This document shows, piece after piece, positions 8,755 to 17,960 of a stretch of DNA of 64,000 nt (position 1 is the stretch's first letter; every line of letters begins with the position of its first letter). The notes beneath the pieces were generated by a model. That model saw only the letters and a list, made by a program, of their open reading frames with translations, ran no database searches and was not told the DNA's origin. Made by a program: the position numbers and the translations under genes. This stretch comes from Campylobacter concisus (GTDB lineage Bacteria > Campylobacterota > Campylobacteria > Campylobacterales > Campylobacteraceae): contig NZ_CP049272.1 of NCBI RefSeq assembly GCF_003048775.2, positions 1,302,001-1,366,000 of the forward strand, in the 5' to 3' direction.

Positions 8755-9564
8755 CTAATAGCAAAATTCTTCACTTGGAAAATTTTTGCCTTTTACATCA
8801 TTTGCGTAGGATTGCACACTCTTTCTTACAATATCCGCTCCATCAAGATAGCGTTTTACAAATTTTGGTTTAAAGTCTTCAAAAAACCCAAGCATGTCAG
8901 ACCATACAAGCACTTGTCCATCGACGTTTACTCCAGATCCGATACCAATGACTGGCACATGAACCTGCTTTGTTATCTCGCTAGCCACGCTACTCATCGT
9001 ACCCTCAAGCAAGATACCAAATGCTCCAACTTGCTCAAACGCCAAAGCCTCTTCAATTAGCTTTTTTGCCTCGATCTCGCTTCTTCCCTTTATCTTATAG
9101 CCGCCTTCAAATTTATAAAACTGAGGCTTTAAACCAATGTGAGCCATAACGTTTATGCCCTCTTCGCAAAGACGCTTTACTAAATTTACTTGATGCATGC
9201 CAACTTCGAGCTTTACCGCATCGGTATTTGTCTGTTTGAAAAATTTCATCGCATTTTTTATCGCTTGCTTTTCATTTGTGTAACTACCAAATGGCATATC
9301 GGCCATGATAAAAGTATTTTTAGCTCCATTACAAACGGCCTTTGTATGATAAAGCATGGTATTCATGTCCGCACTTATCGTACTTTCTTGCATATTAAAA
9401 CTCATATTTAAGCTATCGCCAACCAAAATAATATCAGCATAATCATCAAAAAGCTTAGCAAATAACGCATCATAGGCAGTTATCATTATAATAGGCTCAA
9501 TGCCTTTTTTATTTTTTATATCATTTATGCTTAGTTTTTTCTTCTGAGTTTTTTCATTTTTCAT
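8755..9564 (-). CDS. panB: 3-methyl-2-oxobutanoate hydroxymethyltransferase
   Basis: PanB transfers a hydroxymethyl group from methylene-tetrahydrofolate to 2-oxoisovalerate, the first step of pantothenate synthesis. Family segments are clear: MITAYDALFAKLFDD, ADIILVGDSLNMS (metal ligand Asp), NTDAVKLEVG and VPVIGIGSG. The ATG at 9564 is chosen because GGAG lies 6 nt upstream. An in-frame TTG at 9576 would overlap that SD sequence. No panC is adjacent. It converges on ribBA with a 37-bp gap that shows no strong hairpin. Confidence 0.95.
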   Translation of the reverse strand: MKNEKTQKKKLSINDIKNKKGIEPIIMITAYDALFAKLFDDYADIILVGDSLNMSFNMQESTISADMNTMLYHTKAVCNGAKNTFIMADMPFGSYTNEKQAIKNAMKFFKQTNTDAVKLEVGMHQVNLVKRLCEEGINVMAHIGLKPQFYKFEGGYKIKGRSEIEAKKLIEEALAFEQVGAFGILLEGTMSSVASEITKQVHVPVIGIGSGVNVDGQVLVWSDMLGFFEDFKPKFVKRYLDGADIVRKSVQSYANDVKGKNFPSEEFCY

Positions 9565-9650
9565 TGCAAGCTCCAAGGATTTTTAGCTAAAAGGCTAACA
9601 ATTTTATCAAATTTTTGCTACAATTACGCCAATTTCTTAAGGACATAAAA

Positions 9651-10055
9651 ATGGGTATATTAAAAAGGCTTGAAATAGATTACTCTTATGATATAGTTGA
9701 AGAATTTTTATCTCACTATGCTTTAATGTGCGATTTACTTGAGCCTTTGATAATAAATTTAGGAAGAGCTGATAAATATAAAGATAGTATCTTAGAGCTT
9801 ACTAGGATTTTTCATAATATTAAATCAGCAGCAGGATTCATGCATCTTGATCCGATATTAAAGCTTACAACTTTAGCTGAAGAGATAACTCAAGAGGCAA
9901 GAAGTCTAAAAGGGCCAGCAAATGATAAATTTATAGATTGGTTGCTGCTTATTAGTGATCAGTTTAATAAATATAAAGATGATGTCGAGAACGATTTTGA
10001 ATATTTTAGCGTTCTTGAGCCAAAAATCATTGATGTGCCTGCAAAACTTAACTAA
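9651..10055 (+). CDS. Hpt-like (histidine phosphotransfer) domain protein
   Basis: A 134-residue helical protein. The segment FHNIKSAAGFMHLDPILKLT (about residues 57-76) resembles the phospho-accepting helix of Hpt domains (HxxKxxAxxxG), with the His as the candidate site. A downstream helix (LAEEITQEARSLKGP) fits the four-helix bundle. No kinase or receiver domain is attached and no two-component gene is next to it, so any partner is unknown. The ATG at 9651 follows AAGGA by 6 nt, with a TACAAT -10 box at 9619-9624. An in-frame upstream TTG at 9615 is rejected. Confidence 0.65.
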   Translation: MGILKRLEIDYSYDIVEEFLSHYALMCDLLEPLIINLGRADKYKDSILELTRIFHNIKSAAGFMHLDPILKLTTLAEEITQEARSLKGPANDKFIDWLLLISDQFNKYKDDVENDFEYFSVLEPKIIDVPAKLN

Positions 10056-10081
10056 ATAATTCACTAACCATTTTATTTTTT

Positions 10082-10440
10082 GGGAGCGACTTGGCTTCGA
10101 CAGGAGCAGAGTGTGTACGGTGGCACGTCGCTTTGAGCAAAGCGTAAAAAGCTCAAATTAAATTTAAACGCAAACAACGTTAATTTCGCTCCTGCTTACG
10201 CTAAAGCTGCGTAAGTTCAGTTGAGCCTTGCTTAGTCTAATTCTAGCTAGGACAAAAGCAAGTAATTTAGCTAGAGTAGGCTCGCAAAGTGACTGCTTGC
10301 TAGCTGAAATTTTAGTCTTAGTCTAAATTTTGGTTTTGGAAAGTGAGCCTTTTTAGATGAAATTTTCACTTTTGCTAAGCGTGTAGAGGCTGTATGCATT
10401 TTGTTTTTGGACAGGGGTTCGATCCCCCTCGCTTCCACCA
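10082..10440 (+). ncRNA. ssrA: tmRNA
   Basis: Transfer-messenger RNA that rescues stalled ribosomes. The 5' end GGGAGCGACTTGGCTTCGAC and the 3' end with T-arm GGGGTTCGATCCCCC and acceptor TCGCTTCC-A-CCA pair as a tRNA-Ala-like domain. The tag frame starts with GCA at 10170 and stops with TAA at 10212-10214, encoding ANNVNFAPAYAKAA. That is the Campylobacter-type tag with Asn at position 5, where I recall Lys in C. jejuni. Confidence 0.97.
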
Positions 10441-10489
10441 TTCTTTTTATTTACACTATAAATACAAAAATTTATCAGATAAATAGAAT

Positions 10490-11377
10490 CTAAAAGAGTT
10501 CTTCTGACTCAAAATAATTTTGTGAAATATTTCGCTCTTTTTCATTGGTATTTACATGAAGCACATAATAGCCTATCTGTGTATTACTAGCGTCTATTAG
10601 TGGCACCACGCAAAAGTAGTGTGTTTTATAAACGTAAAATTCATATTCTTTAAAATTAATATCACGCAAAAAACCTACAATATTTAAATTTGCACTGCTT
10701 AAATTTTCGATGTAATAATCATTTAAAATTTGATCACTCGGAATGCTTTTACGTGATGGCATCTTGTCTTTTGCCAAAAGAACAAATAGATCAATTCCTT
10801 GCTTTTTAAAATAATTTCCAAGTGAGTCAAAATTTAACAAAACCTCGATGTTGCCAATAATTCTACCATCACGTATTACGTTTGAGACAGCCCTTATATG
10901 CGTTCCAGCATACCACGCCTCGATGCCGACCATGGGCTTGTTTTGATGCCTTGACTCTTGCACTAAAAACCTACTACTAGCGATCATATCACCATATCTG
11001 TTTAGATCCCAGCTCCTTACATAGCTTTTTAGATCTTTATCATAAATGTGAAGCTTAATGTTGTTATACATCGATGCTGCGCCAAGGGTTTTGGTTAAAT
11101 TTTCGATATTTTTTATGCATTCATCGCGGCTTTGTCCTAGCAAGCACATTTGTATAGACTCATTTTGAGCAAGCAAGATAGAGATCGCCATTGATGAAAA
11201 TTTCTCATCATCTATACTTTTATTAAGCTGTTTTACCTGGTAATCGAAAAAGACTCGCATATTATTTTGCATCTTTTCAGCCATATAAGAGCTGTAAAGA
11301 AAGTAAAAAAGCCCTCCAAGTACTATGATAAAGATAAAAACGATATAGAAATTAAAATATTTTTTATATTTATTCAA
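10490..11377 (-). CDS. Membrane-anchored periplasmic sensor-domain protein without output domain
   Basis: A 295-residue protein with one N-terminal membrane helix (about 9-29, FYIVFIFIIVLGGLFYFLYSS) and then a roughly 250-residue periplasmic region resembling a Cache-type sensor (KLHIYDKDLKSYVRSWDLNR, NVIRDGRIIGNIEVLLNFDS, and a second PAS-like half ending IGYYVLHVNTNEKER). Chemoreceptors and kinases of this kind continue into a second membrane helix and a signalling domain. Here the protein stops after the sensor part. It is either a truncated chemoreceptor or a stand-alone sensor. It overlaps the HIT gene by 8 nt and follows it on the same strand. Confidence 0.65.
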   Translation of the reverse strand: MNKYKKYFNFYIVFIFIIVLGGLFYFLYSSYMAEKMQNNMRVFFDYQVKQLNKSIDDEKFSSMAISILLAQNESIQMCLLGQSRDECIKNIENLTKTLGAASMYNNIKLHIYDKDLKSYVRSWDLNRYGDMIASSRFLVQESRHQNKPMVGIEAWYAGTHIRAVSNVIRDGRIIGNIEVLLNFDSLGNYFKKQGIDLFVLLAKDKMPSRKSIPSDQILNDYYIENLSSANLNIVGFLRDINFKEYEFYVYKTHYFCVVPLIDASNTQIGYYVLHVNTNEKERNISQNYFESEELF

Positions 11378-11741
11378 AACTAGCCCTTAACTTTTCTTCT
11401 AAAAATTTTGCAAATTTATCAAATTCTGGCAACACAAGCTCACTTTTTCTTTTTGGATTAGCCCAAACACTATCTGGAAAAAATGCATCATCACTAAATC
11501 TAGCAATAACATGAATATGCACGTGTGGCACGTAGTTTCCGAAGCTTGCAATGTTTATTTTGGTTGGTTTATAAAACTCAAGCATCGCCTTTTCAGCTAC
11601 TAGCATCGCTTCAAATAGCCTAGCCCTACTCGCTTCATCGCAATCGCTTAACTCACGAAATGGCTTAATGGTAAAAATTTTTATCCATGGAAGTTCGTTG
11701 TCTTCACGCTCGATTTTTATAAATTTATCTTCATAGATCAT
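11370..11741 (-). CDS. HIT family nucleotide-binding protein
   Basis: A 123-residue histidine-triad protein. The catalytic HVHIHV motif (H-x-H-x-H) is near residues 73-78 (NYVPHVHIHVIARF), so it should hydrolyse or transfer nucleotidyl groups; the substrate cannot be told from sequence. It lies 15 nt after the AI-2E family permease gene and overlaps the sensor gene downstream, forming a three-gene minus-strand unit with no obvious shared function. Confidence 0.88.
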   Translation of the reverse strand: MIYEDKFIKIEREDNELPWIKIFTIKPFRELSDCDEASRARLFEAMLVAEKAMLEFYKPTKINIASFGNYVPHVHIHVIARFSDDAFFPDSVWANPKRKSELVLPEFDKFAKFLEEKLRASFE

Positions 11742-11756
11742 ATTTGTTCCTATTTT

Positions 11757-12797
11757 TTATACAAAATTTCTCTCTCTTAAAAGCGTATAAAGCTTGATAG
11801 TCGAGATAAAAAATGTCACGATCGCTGGTCCAAGGATCACACCCCAAAATCCAAATGTCGTGATACCTGCAAGCATCGCGAAGAATATAAGAAGTTCATT
11901 TATTTTTGTTGGTATTTTAACCAGCTTTGAGTTTATAAATTTAATAACAAGTGGCTTTAATAGCGTATCAGCTGCAAATGAGATCACTACGATCGTATAA
12001 ATTGCGATAGTTATCGCTGCTGCTGTGTTGCCATTTGCAAACTCATAAATGCTAATAGGCCCCCATGCCAAAATACCACCAACGACTGGGATGAGTGAAG
12101 CAAAGCTAAAAAAGATGCCAGTTAGCACGCCGTCATAGCCGTAAAAGCTTGTGATAATAGCAAATAAAAAGCCTTGGATTATCATATTTGCAATGGTTGA
12201 ATAAAAGACCACACTCATCACGTTACCAACCTCGCTTAAAATAGACTCTGTGTCATCTTGCTTTAGCGGAAGTGCATATTTTAGATAGCTGATTAGTTCA
12301 TTGCCATAAAGATTGCAAAAGAAGAAAAAGACCAAAATAATAATCATATCAACGCCAAATTTAAGGCTTAACTTACCTAGACTTGCAAGATTTGTCGCAA
12401 GTTGAGAAAAAAGCATCTTAATATCAAGTCCACCGATAAATTCTTTTATCTTTGGCTCTAAAAAATTTATCGACTCAGGCATCCTAAAATCATAATTTTT
12501 GATAAATTCGATAGTCTTTGTGACATTGTTTATATCAAAGCCAGCTGCGTATTTTGCGATCTCAACCACCGCATAAAGAAGTGGGGCGATAAATAAGCAA
12601 AGAAGCACAGATGTGGTAAGAGCCGATGAAAGCGTCTTGCGGTTTTTAGTGAGCGATAAAAATGCGATTTGGACATTTGAAACCGCGACAGCAAGCAGCG
12701 CAGCGATAAAAATATCAAGCAAATATGGTTTAAAAAGATAGACCACCAAAGCCAAAGCACAAAATACAAAAATTCCAAAAAATAGTCTATTGTTCAT
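11757..12797 (-). CDS. AI-2E family (PerM/YdiK-like) inner membrane transporter
   Basis: A 346-residue polytopic membrane protein of the PF01594 family. It has 7-8 predicted helices, a long soluble loop around residues 90-145 and the family end pattern (FASLIPVVGGILAWGP, AMLAGITTFGFWGVILGPAI). Members export various small molecules or ions; the name AI-2E is historical and says little about substrate here. The ATG at 12797 follows GGGAGC, with a TATAAT box at 12820-12825 on the minus strand. Confidence 0.88.
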   Translation of the reverse strand: MNNRLFFGIFVFCALALVVYLFKPYLLDIFIAALLAVAVSNVQIAFLSLTKNRKTLSSALTTSVLLCLFIAPLLYAVVEIAKYAAGFDINNVTKTIEFIKNYDFRMPESINFLEPKIKEFIGGLDIKMLFSQLATNLASLGKLSLKFGVDMIIILVFFFFCNLYGNELISYLKYALPLKQDDTESILSEVGNVMSVVFYSTIANMIIQGFLFAIITSFYGYDGVLTGIFFSFASLIPVVGGILAWGPISIYEFANGNTAAAITIAIYTIVVISFAADTLLKPLVIKFINSKLVKIPTKINELLIFFAMLAGITTFGFWGVILGPAIVTFFISTIKLYTLLRERNFV

Positions 12798-12819
12798 CTT
12801 GCTCCCTTAAAATGGGATT

Positions 12820-12825
12820 ATTATA
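12820..12825 (-). promoter_or_regulatory. -10 box for the permease-HIT-sensor unit
   Basis: TATAAT on the minus strand, 22 nt upstream of the permease start. Confidence 0.45.
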
Positions 12826-13012
12826 GCAAATTTATCAAAGTTGCTCATTTGCTTCCCAAATTGCTTAAGCTCTTTGCCATCAAGCTTGCAAAGCTAGCAA
12901 GTGTGGCTAGGCTTTTGACATTTTTAGCATGCTACTGGCGCTTAGTAAATTTAGATAAATTGATAGTTTTACGTAAAATTTTTAGCTCAAAAGCTCCTAT
13001 AAATTTAGCCTT

Positions 13013-14092
13013 TTACGTACACTGAAAATTTGCCCCGACGATCTCGCATTCATCACAGATTTGAACATAAATAGTTCCCTCGCCATCTACTAGACTTCCA
13101 AGAGGAATTTGTGCTATGTATTTCATGCTTTTGCTACATTTTGGACATTTTAAATGCTCGGCATCTTGCTCCCACTGCGGATATCCTCCAAGCAAAATTT
13201 CGCTATCTATCATATATGAGTAGTGAGCGCAAACCTCGCTGGCTAGCTCGAAATTTTGCCCATCAAGAGTCGTCACAGCATCTCTTAAATAGTCATCACT
13301 CTCGCCCTCACCTACTATCTCTGTTTGCATATTATTGCCATCATTTTGGCAAAAATACTGCACAAGACCAATGCATGTTGGACAAAATTTAAGTACAGCA
13401 TCGTTTTTAAGCTCTAGCCCAAGTCGCTTTAGACTCTCTTTTTTGATGATAAATTCCAGCATCTCGCCGCTACAAAATTTACATTTTTCATCGTTTAGTG
13501 CTTTAAATTTAATGCTTGCATCTGCGTTTTGGCTTGGCTGGCAGGTAAAACACCTATCAAAAACTAGGCTTCTTCTCTTGCCGCTCTCATCAAAGCTCCA
13601 GCCTGCAACCTGAGCGTATCCATCGGTATCAACGTGAAGCTTTGCCTTCCAAGGCTTTGGCGCTTTATAGAGCTTAAAAAATAGCTCTCTTACCACCTCA
13701 TCGCCCTGCCACGCAAGCGCGCAAAGGATGTGATTGATTTTTACGATATTTTCAGCGCCATTTAGACTATTTATGAGCTCATCTCTCACGTCACTTGGGG
13801 CATTTTTGTAAATTTCAAATGGGTAGTATTCGCCCTGCTTGGTCACTTCTCTTATGATCTGCTCGTCGCAAATGCCATGCAGGTAGAAAATATAGACAAG
13901 ATCGCTGTAAATTTCACCGTATTTACCTATCTCATCTACGTGGGCTAGGACATTTTTTAGCTTTTGTTTGATCTCATCTTCGCTTAAATTTTCATAAAAC
14001 TCCAGCTTCTCTTTTTGTCTGCAATCGTAGCAGATCCCATCAAAGTAAATCGTCCTTTGCTTGCACTTAGGACAAAGATGTGGCTCGCCCAT
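13013..14092 (-). CDS. Multi-zinc-ribbon protein, C-terminus like YwqG/DUF1963
   Basis: I do not recognise a function. The 359 residues carry many paired cysteines: CPKC and CYDC in the first 25 residues, CFTC and CKFC mid-protein, CPTC near two thirds, and CPKC with CDEC at the end. That suggests several zinc-binding ribbons. The C-terminal stretch (LGGYPQWEQDAEHLKCPKC, MKYIAQIPLG, GTIYVQICDEC, ANFQCT) resembles the end of YwqG/DUF1963 proteins. The middle (about 40-150) is helical and may be HEAT-like. It starts 23 nt before the ruvB end on the opposite side, so ruvB and this gene form a minus-strand pair. Confidence 0.6.
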   Translation of the reverse strand: MGEPHLCPKCKQRTIYFDGICYDCRQKEKLEFYENLSEDEIKQKLKNVLAHVDEIGKYGEIYSDLVYIFYLHGICDEQIIREVTKQGEYYPFEIYKNAPSDVRDELINSLNGAENIVKINHILCALAWQGDEVVRELFFKLYKAPKPWKAKLHVDTDGYAQVAGWSFDESGKRRSLVFDRCFTCQPSQNADASIKFKALNDEKCKFCSGEMLEFIIKKESLKRLGLELKNDAVLKFCPTCIGLVQYFCQNDGNNMQTEIVGEGESDDYLRDAVTTLDGQNFELASEVCAHYSYMIDSEILLGGYPQWEQDAEHLKCPKCSKSMKYIAQIPLGSLVDGEGTIYVQICDECEIVGANFQCT

Positions 14093-14115
14093 TTTTGCTC
14101 CAAATTTAAATTTCT

Positions 14116-15126
14116 CTACTCAAAAAGCCCTTTTTCGATGTCAATCTTGACGTTAAAGGTCTCAAAGCACTTCGCACTTGCGATCCTGCCCTTTGCTGTG
14201 CGCTCGATAAAGCCATTTGCAAGCAGATATGGCTCGATAACATCTTCAACCGTGCCCTCGTCCTCGCTAAGTGCCGCAGCGATCGTGCTAAGCCCCATAG
14301 GACGGCGCCTTGCTTGCATCAAAATTTCTAAATACCTAATATCCATCTCGTCAAATCCAAGCGAATTTACACCAAGCGCGTTAAGCCCCTCTTTTGCGCG
14401 CTCGTGGCTGATGATTTGCTCGTCATTTACCTCGGCAAAGTCGCGAATCCTCTTTAATAGTCTAAGAGCGATCCTAGGTGTGGCACGTGAGCGTTTGGCG
14501 ATCTCTAAAGAAGCGTTTTTGTCGCACTCTTTGCCAAGCTTAGCTGAGGCGATCTGCACAATACGGCTTAGCTCGCTGCTTGTGTAAAACTGCAGCCTAA
14601 AGTCCATCCCAAAGCGGTCTCTTAAAGGCGCTGAGATCATACCAGCACGTGTCGTTGCGCCAATAAGTGTAAATTTTGGCAGGTCTATCTTGATAGTCTG
14701 GGCAGCCGGCCCTGAGCCTATGATGATGTCTAGCCTAAAGTCCTCCATCGCAGGGTAAAGCACCTCCTCGATAGCTGGGCTTAGGCGGTGGATCTCATCG
14801 ATAAAAAGCACGTCGCCCTCTTGTAAATTTGTAAGGATCGCCGCTAGATCACCACTCTTTTCTATCATCGGCGCTGCGGTCATTTTGATACTTACGCCCA
14901 TTTCGTTTGCGATGATGTGAGCAAGGGTCGTCTTACCAAGTCCTGGAGGGCCGTAAAATAGCACGTGATCTAGGCACTCATTTCGCTTTTTGGCTGCTTT
15001 TATAAAGACATCTAAATTTTGCTTGATCTTTTCTTGTCCGATGTAGTCTTCAAATTTTGTCGGTCTAAGCGAGACTTCAAAGTCATTTTCAAAGCTTACT
15101 TTTTCGATTTCAACGATTCTATCCAA
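14116..15126 (-). CDS. ruvB: Holliday junction branch migration helicase subunit RuvB
   Basis: RuvB is the hexameric AAA+ motor that, with RuvA, drives branch migration of Holliday junctions. In its 336 residues the Walker A loop [10 protein letters not shown] is at 59-68, Walker B is in [11 protein letters not shown], the sensor segment is [18 protein letters not shown], and the C-terminal winged helix carries [15 protein letters not shown]. Length and motifs are normal. No ruvA or ruvC is nearby. Confidence 0.97.
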   Translation of the reverse strand: MDRIVEIEKVSFENDFEVSLRPTKFEDYIGQEKIKQNLDVFIKAAKKRNECLDHVLFYGPPGLGKTTLAHIIANEMGVSIKMTAAPMIEKSGDLAAILTNLQEGDVLFIDEIHRLSPAIEEVLYPAMEDFRLDIIIGSGPAAQTIKIDLPKFTLIGATTRAGMISAPLRDRFGMDFRLQFYTSSELSRIVQIASAKLGKECDKNASLEIAKRSRATPRIALRLLKRIRDFAEVNDEQIISHERAKEGLNALGVNSLGFDEMDIRYLEILMQARRRPMGLSTIAAALSEDEGTVEDVIEPYLLANGFIERTAKGRIASAKCFETFNVKIDIEKGLFE

Positions 15127-15175
15127 AGTTTTTCCTTCTAAATTTAAGGCTTCATTTTACGCTTTTATGCTTAAT

Positions 15176-16282
15176 TTAAGCTCGTTTAAATTTATAGTAA
15201 AAGGTGCTGCCCTTGCCATAGACGCTATCAACGCTGTATAAAATATCGTGTTTTTGACAAATTTCGCTGACGATATTTAGCCCTAAGCCAAAGCCGCCTT
15301 GGATTTCATCCTCTCTAACGTAGCGCTTCCAGACCTTTTTGACGTCCTTTATCCCCTTGCCAAAGTCTTGCACACTAAGCTTTATGCGCTCATCCTCAAA
15401 GCTTAAATTTATTAGTATCTCGCTCTCCTTTTGGCTGTATTTTATGGCGTTTGTGATGGTGTTATCGATGATGCGCTGAGCTTCGACCTTGCTTAGCATA
15501 GTAAATGCATCGCTTGCTAAATTTGTCTTTACAACGATGTGCTTAACTTCAGCCACACTTGAGAGAAATTTCACTCGCTCTATTATGTATTCGCCTAAAT
15601 TTAGCCGCTCAAGTGGAAATTTTATGTAGCCACGCTTTATAAAATACTCGACATCTTCGTAGGTTATTTGCATCTGTTTTAAGGCGTTTTTGATGCGAGT
15701 TATATACTTGTTTTCAAGCCCAAGCATCTCAAGGTTCATGCCAGCTACGCCAAGTGGGGTCTTTAGCTCGTGCATGGCGTCATTAAAGAAGTTGTTCATA
15801 TACTTTTGAAACTCTTTATAAGGCTTAACGCTGCTTAGATATAAAAAATAGACGATAAAAAGCACAGCCACAAGGATGACAAGGAGCATAAGTGCCGCTA
15901 GAAATATGCTTTTTTCATTATCAAGCTCTTTTTCAACGACAATGTAATAAGGCGTTTTATCCTTTATAAAAAAACTTTTATAAAACAAGCAGCCATTTTC
16001 TTCAAGTGTTACAAATTTAAAGTTGCTTGGCTGCTTGGCGAGATTTGAAATAATAGGATTAAAATTTACATCATAGATTGCAAATTTATACTTTAAAGAA
16101 GGAGTTATATTTTCATTTTTTAAAAACGAATTTTTGATAATAGTTTCATGCTTCATTGCGCCAAAAAGGGCTTTTGAGGTGCTATTTTTTTGGCTTAAAT
16201 TTAGGATCACAAAGCTTTGAAAACAAAAAAGCGACATTATCACAAATGTCGCTATGATCTGGATCTTAAAGCTCTTGTGCAT
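15176..16282 (-). CDS. Sensor histidine kinase
   Basis: A 368-residue membrane kinase. Helix 1 is at about 8-28, a periplasmic domain runs from 30 to 124, and helix 2 is at about 126-149. The phospho-accepting His is H171 in MHELKTPLGVAG. The ATP-binding domain has the N box NTITNAIKYSQ, the G1 box DFGKGI and the G2 box GGFGLGLNIV. The start overlaps the response regulator end by 17 nt, so the two form one operon. The signal is unknown. Nearby psr-type genes are a possible target, but that is only proximity. Confidence 0.92.
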   Translation of the reverse strand: MHKSFKIQIIATFVIMSLFCFQSFVILNLSQKNSTSKALFGAMKHETIIKNSFLKNENITPSLKYKFAIYDVNFNPIISNLAKQPSNFKFVTLEENGCLFYKSFFIKDKTPYYIVVEKELDNEKSIFLAALMLLVILVAVLFIVYFLYLSSVKPYKEFQKYMNNFFNDAMHELKTPLGVAGMNLEMLGLENKYITRIKNALKQMQITYEDVEYFIKRGYIKFPLERLNLGEYIIERVKFLSSVAEVKHIVVKTNLASDAFTMLSKVEAQRIIDNTITNAIKYSQKESEILINLSFEDERIKLSVQDFGKGIKDVKKVWKRYVREDEIQGGFGLGLNIVSEICQKHDILYSVDSVYGKGSTFYYKFKRA

Positions 16283-16934
16283 CTATTTTATAGCCTATGC
16301 GCCTCTTTGAGATGATAAAGTCGTTTGTCGTTTTGTTTCTTATCTTTAAAACGTGCATTCTTATATCAGCGCCCTCTATATCTTTATCGTTCCAGACAAG
16401 ATCTCTAAGCTCTTCCATGCTGACGTAAGAATTTAGATGTGAAACTAGACACTCAACAAGTGCGACTTCTTTTGCACTAAGATCGACCATTTTGCCGTTT
16501 TTAAATAGCGCACGCTTGTTTAGATTAAAGCTAAACTCGTCATTGATCTTTACTATGTTTTTATCATCAGTTCCATAGTATTTTCTCATAAGCTCAGCTA
16601 CTCTAAATTTAAGCTCAGCAAGCTCAAATGGCTTTTTTAGGTATTCGTTACAGCCAAGCTCATAGCCAATCGCCATATCGCCTATATCAACTAAAGATGT
16701 TGTTATCATGATAGGAGCGTTTGGATTTAGACTTCTTATGTACTTGATAACTTCATGTCCATTTACGCCAGGTACTTTTATATCAAGTATAAAAAGATGA
16801 TAGAAATTTTTCTCTATCAAATCACACGCCTCTTGGCCATCACTCACCGCTGTAACTTCATAACCAAGCGTCTGTAAAAACTCACAGACGCTCTCTTGAA
16901 ACCCTAAATCATCTTCTAAAAGCAAAATTTTCAA
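16266..16934 (-). CDS. OmpR-family response regulator
   Basis: A 222-residue regulator. The receiver domain (1-120) has acidic residues D8 and D9, phospho-acceptor D51 (LFILDIKVPG) and K101 (LKKPFE). The C-terminal winged helix (about 130-222, LSAKEVALVECLVSH, ADIRMHVLKIRNK, RIGYKI) binds DNA. It is the first gene of the pair with the histidine kinase. A TACAAT box on the minus strand at 16976-16981 could be its -10. Confidence 0.92.
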   Translation of the reverse strand: MKILLLEDDLGFQESVCEFLQTLGYEVTAVSDGQEACDLIEKNFYHLFILDIKVPGVNGHEVIKYIRSLNPNAPIMITTSLVDIGDMAIGYELGCNEYLKKPFELAELKFRVAELMRKYYGTDDKNIVKINDEFSFNLNKRALFKNGKMVDLSAKEVALVECLVSHLNSYVSMEELRDLVWNDKDIEGADIRMHVLKIRNKTTNDFIISKRRIGYKIDAQEL

Positions 16935-17024
16935 ATCTCTCTCCTAAAAAATAAGTTTTATTAAGATTTAGCACTATTGTAATATTTAATAGGTAAATTC
17001 AAAATTAAAATTATTTTTTAAGTA

Positions 17025-17960
17025 TTAAATAAAAATTTGCCCCGCATAGACAATGTAACACCTTAGCAAAAAGACGCCACATATTACGAATAATGCGTTG
17101 ATCACGGCAAATTCGCGTTTAAAATCATGCACCTTTAAAACGCTTAAGTCTAAAATAATAGGCAAAGCCATACCAAAACCAATGACGCCAACATAAAACA
17201 TTAGCCCAAGAGAATTTACGCTAAGTGCGTTTGCTACGCTCTGCGCACCACTTGTGCTTGCACCTTTTACAACCATAAAAAGAGCAACTATGAGCAAAAA
17301 CTCGGCAATAATTGCAAAAAAATCAAATTTTAATAAATAGTGTGCAATATCGTTTTGCCTTTTTGCCTTATCTTTTAGCACGCCAACAAGTAACGTAAAT
17401 GCACCAGCACAGCTCAAGCCTGATACTAAAAATAATACCGGCAAGACTGATGTATTCCAAAGTGTGATCTTATGAGCTGCACTTAGTAAAAAGCCTGTAT
17501 ATGCACCAACGCCAATACCTAGGATAAAAAGCAAAATTTCAAGTAGGCTTGAAAGCTTGCTAGCTAAATTTGCAACCACGTCAAAAAGAGAAATTTTAAG
17601 CATTGCGATCTCGTTTTTAAATGCGCCAAGCGCGTATATAACGCTAAGAGGCGTATAAACTAGAAGCAGTGCAACACCTATTGACATGACTGAGTCGAAG
17701 TTGTAAAGCAGAAGTATCCAGTAAAAGCTAAGCGGCTTGCCAAGATCAAGCACCAAAAGAGCAAGTCCAAGGACGATCGCCACTGGAGCGATAAGAGCGG
17801 CTGCTTTAAAGTAGTAGTTATCCTTGCCAAATTTATTTGAGATAAGCACAGCAACGATGCTAGCACCTGCACTAAGTCCTGCTAAAAATAGATAAAAAGC
17901 TATCGGCCAGCCCCAGTAAATTTCTGTGTATTGAGCTAGGCTTCCTGACATGTTATTCAT
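17025..17960 (-). CDS. psrC: NrfD/PsrC-family membrane quinol-interacting subunit
   Basis: A 311-residue integral membrane subunit (about 8-9 helices) of the NrfD/PsrC family, which passes electrons from menaquinol to the iron-sulfur subunit of periplasmic molybdoenzymes. The N-terminal YWGWPIAFYLFLAGLSAGAS segment is typical. It overlaps the iron-sulfur gene by 8 nt, so it belongs to the three-gene sulfur reductase operon. Whether the enzyme uses polysulfide or thiosulfate cannot be settled from sequence alone. Confidence 0.88.
   Translation of the reverse strand: MNNMSGSLAQYTEIYWGWPIAFYLFLAGLSAGASIVAVLISNKFGKDNYYFKAAALIAPVAIVLGLALLVLDLGKPLSFYWILLLYNFDSVMSIGVALLLVYTPLSVIYALGAFKNEIAMLKISLFDVVANLASKLSSLLEILLFILGIGVGAYTGFLLSAAHKITLWNTSVLPVLFLVSGLSCAGAFTLLVGVLKDKAKRQNDIAHYLLKFDFFAIIAEFLLIVALFMVVKGASTSGAQSVANALSVNSLGLMFYVGVIGFGMALPIILDLSVLKVHDFKREFAVINALFVICGVFLLRCYIVYAGQIFI

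Noticed and set aside
14015-14587. 190-codon ORF on the plus strand
   Set aside because: It is a shadow of ruvB and the zinc-ribbon gene; serine-rich translation typical of an antisense frame.
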